Origin: Planctomycetota bacterium
GTDB taxonomy: Bacteria > Planctomycetota > UBA1135 > GCA-002686595
NCBI GenBank assembly: GCA_020638875.1
Contig: JACKHS010000004.1
Coordinates: 183,072-247,071 of the forward strand
Length of the DNA: 64,000 bases
Reading direction: 5' to 3'
How positions within the stretch are numbered: the first letter of the stretch is position 1; each line of letters opens with the position of its first letter. The position numbers and the translations under genes are program-made. The notes under the pieces are model-generated. The model was not told the origin of the DNA, did no database searches, and saw nothing but the letters and a program-made list of their open reading frames with translations. Shown piece after piece: positions 58,692-64,000 of the stretch.

Positions 58692-59326
58692 GCTCTCGCC
58701 TGTCCAACGACAGCCTGCTGGGGGCGATCTGGTTCACGCTGCGCACTCCCGTGCGCCCCGGCTACCAGAGCTGGTCCGCCTTCGGCTGGCAGATCCTCGG
58801 CCTGCTCCTGATGCAAGGCGTGAGCGGGATCCTGCTCGCGCTCTACTACCAGCCCTCGCCGGAGATGGCCTCGCAGAGCGTCGAGTACATCATGCGCGAC
58901 GTCAACTGGGGCTGGCTCGTGCGCGGCGTGCACCACTGGACCTCGGTCGGGATCCTCGTCCTGACCTTCCTCCAACTCCTGCGCGTCCTCGTCACCGGCA
59001 GCTACCGCGGAGCGCGCGCCGCGAGCTGGGGCATCGGGCTCATCCTGATGGTCCTCATGCTGGGCTTCGCGTTCAGCGGTGAGCTGCTCGCCTGGGGCCA
59101 GGACGCCTACTGGACGGTCACCATGCTGCTCGAGCACGTCGAGTCGATGCCTGTCCTCGGCCCCTGGTTCGCGGCGCTGCTGCGCGGCGGCCCCGACGAG
59201 GTCGACGCGGCGACGCTGGGACGGACCTTCTCCTGGCACGTGCTGCTCCTCCCCTGGCTGACGTTCCTGTTGCTCGTGCTGCACTTCTGGTTGATGGCGC
59301 GCCGGCGCCCGAGGAGCGAGCGATGA
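58688..59326 (+). CDS. Cytochrome b N-terminal subunit (PetB-like)
   Basis: 212 residues with four membrane helices, like cytochrome b6. The haem helices are VRGVHHWTSVGILVLTFLQLLRVLVTGSYRG and TFSWHVLLLPWLTFLLLVLHFW. Expected ligands are H82 and H184 (one haem), and residue 96 and H199 (the other). Residue 96 is Gln where His is usual, and 82-96 and 184-199 keep the b6-type 14 and 15 residue spacing. The quinol-site segment is SGELLAWGQDAYW. It overlaps the next gene by ATGA. The loss of one axial His suggests an altered or absent second haem. Confidence 0.88.
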   Translation: MSSRLSNDSLLGAIWFTLRTPVRPGYQSWSAFGWQILGLLLMQGVSGILLALYYQPSPEMASQSVEYIMRDVNWGWLVRGVHHWTSVGILVLTFLQLLRVLVTGSYRGARAASWGIGLILMVLMLGFAFSGELLAWGQDAYWTVTMLLEHVESMPVLGPWFAALLRGGPDEVDAATLGRTFSWHVLLLPWLTFLLLVLHFWLMARRRPRSER

Positions 59327-59907
59327 TCCTCGTGCTGGAGCGCGGGACCTCGCAGACCGAGGTCGACAAGATCCTGGCCGAGCTCGAGCGCCGCGGTCTC
59401 GAGGGCCGCGCGCTGACGTGCGGCGAGAAGAACCTGATCCACGTGATCGCCGGCCGCACGCGCCTCGCGCGTCCGCTGCTGCGCATGGACGGCGTCCAGG
59501 GCCTGGTGCCCACGTCGGGGCCGCGCATCCGCGTTCAAGGCCGCCGCTTCTACCCGTACCACTTCATCGGCTGGTTCGCGGCGTGTCTGCTCGTCAGCGG
59601 CCTGCTGGTGTTGCTCGCGGGCTTCTTCCCTCCCGGCGTGGGCGCCGGCATCGACATGAGCGCGCGCCCCGAGGTGATCGCGGCGCCGTGGTACCTGCGG
59701 CCCTTCCAAGGCCTGATGGAGCTCTTCCCCGCCAACCTCCTCGGGATCGGGTGGGTCGCGGTGCTCGCCCTGGTCGTCGCCGGCTTCTGCCTGCCCTTCC
59801 TGGATCGGACCGAGGGCCCGGGCTTCGCCGGGCGCTGGCCGGCGCTCCTGTTGGGCTTCGGCCTGATCGCGGGCGCGGTGCTGTTCGCGCTGGGGGTGGC
59901 GTCGTGA
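59323..59907 (+). CDS. Cytochrome b C-terminal subunit (PetD-like) with ferredoxin-like domain
   Basis: 194 residues. Residues 1-45 (MILVLERGTSQTEVDKILAELERRGLEGRALTCGEKNLIHVIAG) match the N-terminal ferredoxin-like domain of type I DAHP synthases, as does the Rieske subunit. Residues 77-190 are three membrane helices like subunit IV. The PEWY quinol-site motif is APWY (residues 121-124), so the proton-accepting Glu is Pro122. The PANLLGIGWV and CLPFLDR segments match subunit IV. It overlaps the genes on both sides by 4 nt. Confidence 0.82.
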   Translation: MILVLERGTSQTEVDKILAELERRGLEGRALTCGEKNLIHVIAGRTRLARPLLRMDGVQGLVPTSGPRIRVQGRRFYPYHFIGWFAACLLVSGLLVLLAGFFPPGVGAGIDMSARPEVIAAPWYLRPFQGLMELFPANLLGIGWVAVLALVVAGFCLPFLDRTEGPGFAGRWPALLLGFGLIAGAVLFALGVAS

Positions 59908-61193
59908 GGCTCCACCACGTGATCGCGCTGATGGTCGCGGCGGCCTACGCGCTGCCCGTCGCCAGCGCCCAAGCTCCGCAGGGCGAGGCCTCGGGCTGCG
60001 TCGTGTGTCACGGCGAGGCCGGGCTGCAACTCGCGAAGAGCACCCACGCCCGCTCCGGCGTCACGTGCACGACGTGCCACGGCGGCGTGGCCGAGGCGAT
60101 GGACAAGGAGCAGGCGCACGGGGACGCGCTGCGTCCGCTCTCCGACCCGCTGCAGGCCGTCGAGTTCTGCGGCGGCTGTCACTCGGACATCGAGCGCATG
60201 CGCGGCTTCGGCCTGCGCACCGACCAGTTGGACCTGTACTGGAGCAGCGTCCACGGCAAGCGGCTGTCCGAGACCGACGACGCCGAGGTCGCCACCTGCG
60301 TGGACTGCCACGGCTCGCACGGGATCTTCCGGGCGTCCGATCCGCGCTCGCCGATCCACAAGCTCAACCAGGTCGAGACCTGCGGCGGCTGTCACGGCGA
60401 CGAGGAGCGCATGGGGCGCTACGGCCTGCGCGCCGACGCGCCCGAGCTGTTCCGCGGCTCGGTGCACGGCCGCGCCCTGCTCGAAGAGGGCCGCCTCTCC
60501 AGCCCGGCGTGCACGGATTGCCACGGCTCGCACGGGGCGACGCCGCCGCGCGTCGAGCAGGTGGGCGACGTCTGCGGTCAGTGCCACACGACGGTCCAGG
60601 AGCAGTTCGAGCGCAGCCCGCACCGCGCCGCCGCGCTCGCCGGCTCGATGGAGGAGTGCGTGGGCTGTCACGGCAACCACGCCATCAGCGAGCCGAGCGC
60701 CAACATGCTGCTCGTCGACCGCGGGGGTACCTGCGGCCTCTGCCACTCGGACCCGAACGATCCGGGGCGCGCGGTCGCCACGGAGATGCACGGGGTCATG
60801 GCGCGCCTCGACCAGGAGATCCTCGAGACGGAGGAGTCGCTGCGCGACGCGGCCTCGAAGGGGCTCTTCCTCGAGCGCGAGCACGGCTACCTGGACGAAG
60901 CTCGCGGCCTGCGCGTGCGCGCGAGCTCGCTGACGCACGCCGCGTCGCAGGGCGTGTTGTCGGACCTGGAGCAGCGCTGTCGGGCGATGATCGCGCAGAC
61001 GCGCGAGGGCATCGCCGGCAAGCGACGCGCCCTGCGCGACCGCAAGATCTTCACCGGCATCTTCTTCTTCGTCGTCCTGCTGTTCGTCGGGGTGACGCTG
61101 GTCTATCGCCGTGAGGTCTACGGCCGCCGCGGCGGCGCCGGCACGGTCGGAGCGACCGAGGCCGCGAACGCGGACGAGGAGGACGCCGGATGA
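59904..61193 (+). CDS. Nine-haem c-type cytochrome with C-terminal membrane anchor
   Basis: 429 residues. The GTG at 59904 (GTGA overlap) opens a signal peptide, MRLHHVIALMVAAAYALPVASAQ. Nine CxxCH motifs follow: CVVCH, CTTCH, CGGCH, CVDCH, CGGCH, CTDCH, CGQCH, CVGCH and CGLCH. They are spaced in pairs with DCHGSHG-type His ligands in addition. A helical region (about residues 290-370) leads to a membrane helix, FTGIFFFVVLLFVGVTLVY, and a charged tail. It is periplasmic, anchored to the inner membrane, and an electron carrier for the Rieske/b subunits. Confidence 0.9.
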   Translation: MRLHHVIALMVAAAYALPVASAQAPQGEASGCVVCHGEAGLQLAKSTHARSGVTCTTCHGGVAEAMDKEQAHGDALRPLSDPLQAVEFCGGCHSDIERMRGFGLRTDQLDLYWSSVHGKRLSETDDAEVATCVDCHGSHGIFRASDPRSPIHKLNQVETCGGCHGDEERMGRYGLRADAPELFRGSVHGRALLEEGRLSSPACTDCHGSHGATPPRVEQVGDVCGQCHTTVQEQFERSPHRAAALAGSMEECVGCHGNHAISEPSANMLLVDRGGTCGLCHSDPNDPGRAVATEMHGVMARLDQEILETEESLRDAASKGLFLEREHGYLDEARGLRVRASSLTHAASQGVLSDLEQRCRAMIAQTREGIAGKRRALRDRKIFTGIFFFVVLLFVGVTLVYRREVYGRRGGAGTVGATEAANADEEDAG

Positions 61194-63988
61194 GCAGGAT
61201 GCGGCGCTGGTGGAAGCGGCTCGGACGACGCACCGCGCGGGTGCTGTCGATCGGCCTGGTCATCTTCGTCTTCGGCCTCGTGGGCAGCACGGTGGTCGGT
61301 GTCGCGGCCGTCGAGCACACGGCGCAGCCGGACTTCTGCCTGACCTGCCACATCATGGAGCCCTACTACGAGTCGTGGAAGCACTCGAGTCACGCTGACG
61401 TGGCGTGCATCGAGTGCCACTACGAGCCGGGGGCCGTCGAGACCTTCGAGGGCAAGTTCAAGGCGCTCTCGCAGGTGGCGAAGTACCTGACGCGCACGGC
61501 CGGCACGAAGCCGTGGGCCGAGGTCAGCGATGCGAGCTGCATGCGCAGCGGCTGTCACAGCACGCGCATGCTCGAGGGCGAGATCGCCTTCGGCCGCGTC
61601 AAGTTCGACCACCGCAAGCACCTGCTCGAGAGCCGCCGCGGCCGGCGCCTGCGCTGCGTGAGCTGCCACTCGCAGGTCGTCCAGGGCGAGCACGTGTCGG
61701 TCACGGAGAACGTGTGCTTCATGTGCCACTTCATGCCCGACGCCGAGCACCAGCTCGAGCGCGACATCGGCGACTGCATGGTGTGCCACGGTCCGCCCGC
61801 GGAGGGCGTCGAGGTGGCGGGGCGCGAGTTCGTGCACGCGGACTACGTCAAGCGCGGCGTGAACTGCCGCGAGTGCCACGACCCGGTCGTCGAGGGCGAC
61901 GGCACGGTCCGCAAGGAGCGCTGCCACTCGTGCCACGGCGAGGTCGGACACATCGAGCGCATCGGTGAGCAGGCCTTCCTGCACGAGATGCACGTGACCG
62001 AACACAAGGTCGAGTGCTTCGAGTGCCACGACGAGATCCACCACGGGCTGCTGCCGCTGGAGCCCGCCGAGGCGCCGCAGAAGGACAGCTGCGGTCAGTG
62101 CCACGTCTCGCCGCACGACGGCGCGCGCAGCCTCTACTCCGGCACGGGCGCGATCGGCGTCCCGGACGAGCCGAGCCGCATGTACCTCACGCGCGTCGTC
62201 TGCGAGGCCTGCCACACGGGCCGCTCGGGCTACGTGCACGACGGCGACGTGATCCCCGGCTCGGGCCGCGGCCACGCCAACGGCGGCCACGCCGGCGCTT
62301 CGGGCGCGGTGGCGGCGGCGGGCGAGGTCGACTGCATCCACTGCCACGGAACCGGGTTCGAGGGCATGCTCGGGCGTTGGCAGGGCGCGGTGTCCGCGGA
62401 GCTCGAACGCCTCGAGCCCGCGCTCGCGGAGCTCGGCACGCACCTCGGCGAGGGCGCGGACCCCGAGGCCCAGCGCCTCGCGGACGAAGCGCGCTGGAAC
62501 CTCGAGCTGGTGCGCGTGGACGGCTCGCTCGGCGTCCACAACCCCGACTACGCGCTCGACGTGCTGGCCGCCGCGGCCGAACGGATCCAAGGCGCGTTCC
62601 GCGCGCTCGAGACCGACGCGCCCGCGAGCCTCGCCGTCGCGCCGCCCTTCCGCTCCGAGGAAGGTTGCAGCACCTGCCACCTGGGCATTGAGGAGGTCGC
62701 GACGGCGACCGACGCCGGGCAACCGTTCTCCCACGCCAGCCACGTCTCGCGCGGCCTCGACTGCAAGCAGTGCCACGTGCTGACGGCACCGGGCGAGGCG
62801 GGCCACGGCGCGCCGTCGTTCCCGCGCGACGATTGCATGTCGTGCCACCACCAGGAGAACGACCTGTTCGACGCGTCGGACTGCACGAGCTGTCACTCCG
62901 ACCAGCAGGCGTTCGTCGATGCCGCGTTCCCCGGAGCCGACATCGAAGGGCACGCGGTGTTCCAGGAGAAGGAGTGCACCGAGTGCCACGGCGAGCCGCC
63001 GGACCTGATGGTCCCCGGGCCGAAGATGTGCGTGCTGTGCCACGACGAGAACTTCGAGAGCCTCCTCGGCGCCTGGCAGTCCTCCGTCGGCGACCAGCTC
63101 GCGCGGCTCGAGCCGCACCTCGCGGAGGTCGGCGCGGCGCTCGGCGCCAGCCCGGACCCCGAGCTGCGCGCGCTCGTCGAGGCGGCGCGGAACGACGTCG
63201 CGTGCGTGCGTCGCGCCGGCGCGGGCGGCGTGCACAACGTGAACTACGCCCTGGACGTGCTGCAACAAGGCGCGACGGACCTCGACGCGGTGCTCGCGCG
63301 CCTCGGGCGGCCCGCCGAGCCGGCGCTCGCGTCCGGCTTCCCGTACCGTTCGCCCGCGGGCTGCACCATGTGCCACGTGGACGCGCAGGCCATCGAGGCC
63401 GAGCTCCCCGACGGCCGCACCTTCCCGCACGCGGCGCACCTCGCGGGCGGCATCGACTGCGCGACGTGCCACACCACGGAGCAGCCGTACGGCGAGGACG
63501 AGCACGGCAAGCTCGAGCCCGCGGCGATGAGCTGCGTCTCGTGCCACCACGAGGAGAGCGACGACCGCGACGTCTGGGACTGCGCGGCGTGCCACGCGCC
63601 GCAGAGCGCGCTCTTCGCCGGCGAGGAGGGCGGCCTCGCGGCCGGACTGCTCGACGAGGTGCCGGTCGGGATGAGCGCGGAGAAGGAGTGCACCGAGTGC
63701 CACGGTGAGCCGCCGGAGCTCATGATCCCCGGGCCGCAGCTCTGCGTGCTGTGCCACGAGGAGGGCTACGACACCTACGTCGACGCGTGGCAGAAGGAGA
63801 CGGACGAGCTCGTCGCTCGCGTCCAGGCGGCCCTCGCGGCGGCCGAGGCGCGCGGCGTCAGCGCCGACAAGCTCGACGCCGCCCGCGCGCGCCTCGCGCC
63901 GGTCCTCGCGGACGGCACGCACGGCGTGCACAACGCCATGGCCGCGAAGGCGCTGCTCGAAGCGGCGCTGGCGGACCTCGACGGCTGA
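61190..63988 (+). CDS. 24-haem c-type cytochrome with NapC/NrfH-like N-terminus
   Basis: 932 residues. The membrane anchor is residues 17-42, followed by a NapC/NrfH-type first haem pair (FCLTCHIMEPYYESWKHSSHADVACIECHYEPG). I count 23 CxxCH motifs and one CX4CH (CMRSGCH). From about residue 380 there are three related modules, each with CxxCH, a helical WQ...LERLEPxLAExGxxLG segment and GVHNxxYALDVL. The last module ends the protein and lacks a haem after its helices. It probably carries electrons from quinol, or from the cytochrome b complex, to periplasmic or extracellular acceptors. It overlaps the upstream gene by ATGA and ends 12 bp before the window edge. Confidence 0.9.
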   Translation: MSRMRRWWKRLGRRTARVLSIGLVIFVFGLVGSTVVGVAAVEHTAQPDFCLTCHIMEPYYESWKHSSHADVACIECHYEPGAVETFEGKFKALSQVAKYLTRTAGTKPWAEVSDASCMRSGCHSTRMLEGEIAFGRVKFDHRKHLLESRRGRRLRCVSCHSQVVQGEHVSVTENVCFMCHFMPDAEHQLERDIGDCMVCHGPPAEGVEVAGREFVHADYVKRGVNCRECHDPVVEGDGTVRKERCHSCHGEVGHIERIGEQAFLHEMHVTEHKVECFECHDEIHHGLLPLEPAEAPQKDSCGQCHVSPHDGARSLYSGTGAIGVPDEPSRMYLTRVVCEACHTGRSGYVHDGDVIPGSGRGHANGGHAGASGAVAAAGEVDCIHCHGTGFEGMLGRWQGAVSAELERLEPALAELGTHLGEGADPEAQRLADEARWNLELVRVDGSLGVHNPDYALDVLAAAAERIQGAFRALETDAPASLAVAPPFRSEEGCSTCHLGIEEVATATDAGQPFSHASHVSRGLDCKQCHVLTAPGEAGHGAPSFPRDDCMSCHHQENDLFDASDCTSCHSDQQAFVDAAFPGADIEGHAVFQEKECTECHGEPPDLMVPGPKMCVLCHDENFESLLGAWQSSVGDQLARLEPHLAEVGAALGASPDPELRALVEAARNDVACVRRAGAGGVHNVNYALDVLQQGATDLDAVLARLGRPAEPALASGFPYRSPAGCTMCHVDAQAIEAELPDGRTFPHAAHLAGGIDCATCHTTEQPYGEDEHGKLEPAAMSCVSCHHEESDDRDVWDCAACHAPQSALFAGEEGGLAAGLLDEVPVGMSAEKECTECHGEPPELMIPGPQLCVLCHEEGYDTYVDAWQKETDELVARVQAALAAAEARGVSADKLDAARARLAPVLADGTHGVHNAMAAKALLEAALADLDG

Positions 63989-64000
63989 CCGGCTCCACGC

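Overview
The window is about 64 kb of very GC-rich bacterial chromosome with compact, mostly ordinary genes on both strands. The best taxonomic guess is a Planctomycetota lineage. This rests on a secreted FG-GAP protein with a Cys/Gly-rich C-terminal domain, a TPR membrane protein opening with a CLWDYDTLEQER-type sequence, many secreted or lipoprotein genes of unknown function, and several multihaem cytochromes. No rRNA, tRNA, CRISPR array, transposase or phage gene was seen.

Layout. 1-9.8 kb: mutS (its C-terminus lies outside the window) divergent from a small lipoprotein, msrB, a 1 kb non-coding stretch with two tandem arrays and a three-copy hairpin repeat, a sugar-nucleotide epimerase, pckA, a decayed TPR-gene remnant, a GST/HxlR divergent pair, and a TPR/DUF59 pair. 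9.9-24.3 kb: radical SAM protein, two overlapping amidohydrolase-like genes, two four-CBS proteins, a 51-aa membrane protein, a LOG protein, a degenerate GGDEF protein next to a MamK-like actin, the FG-GAP protein, an AIM24-type protein and a TPR lipoprotein. 24.5-27.8 kb: a ribbon-helix-helix (RHH) regulator behind an 11-bp-periodic operator array, then sat, a sulfatase-fold protein and cysC. 27.9-38.5 kb: lipoprotein, small membrane protein, TPR membrane protein, a possible miniature inverted-repeat element, two alkaline-phosphatase-superfamily genes with a second RHH-like gene, an unknown membrane protein, an HD hydrolase and a metallopeptidase. 38.6-54.5 kb: OsmC, DUF2892, an RND-MFP-TolC efflux operon, cysQ divergent from tfoX, a quinone-oxidoreductase-like dehydrogenase, rhodanese, VOC protein, CgeB-like glycosyltransferase, lipoprotein, MBL hydrolase and FIST protein. 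54.8-64 kb: korAB, then a five-gene operon for a Rieske/cytochrome b complex with 9-haem and 24-haem cytochromes.

How genes work together. KorAB makes reduced ferredoxin and pckA connects C4 acids to PEP. The Rieske/b/multihaem operon looks like a quinol-cytochrome oxidoreductase, but it has unusual ligand losses and two subunits fused to DAHP-synthase-type ferredoxin-like domains. Sat, CysC and CysQ form a PAPS-making and PAP-clearing set with no sulfate reductase in view, which suggests sulfation of a cell-surface product.

Regulation. Many genes have a TANNNT hexamer ending only 6-10 nt before the start codon and no Shine-Dalgarno sequence, so leaderless transcripts are likely common. Most transcription units end in long, nearly perfect GC hairpins, often without a T tract.
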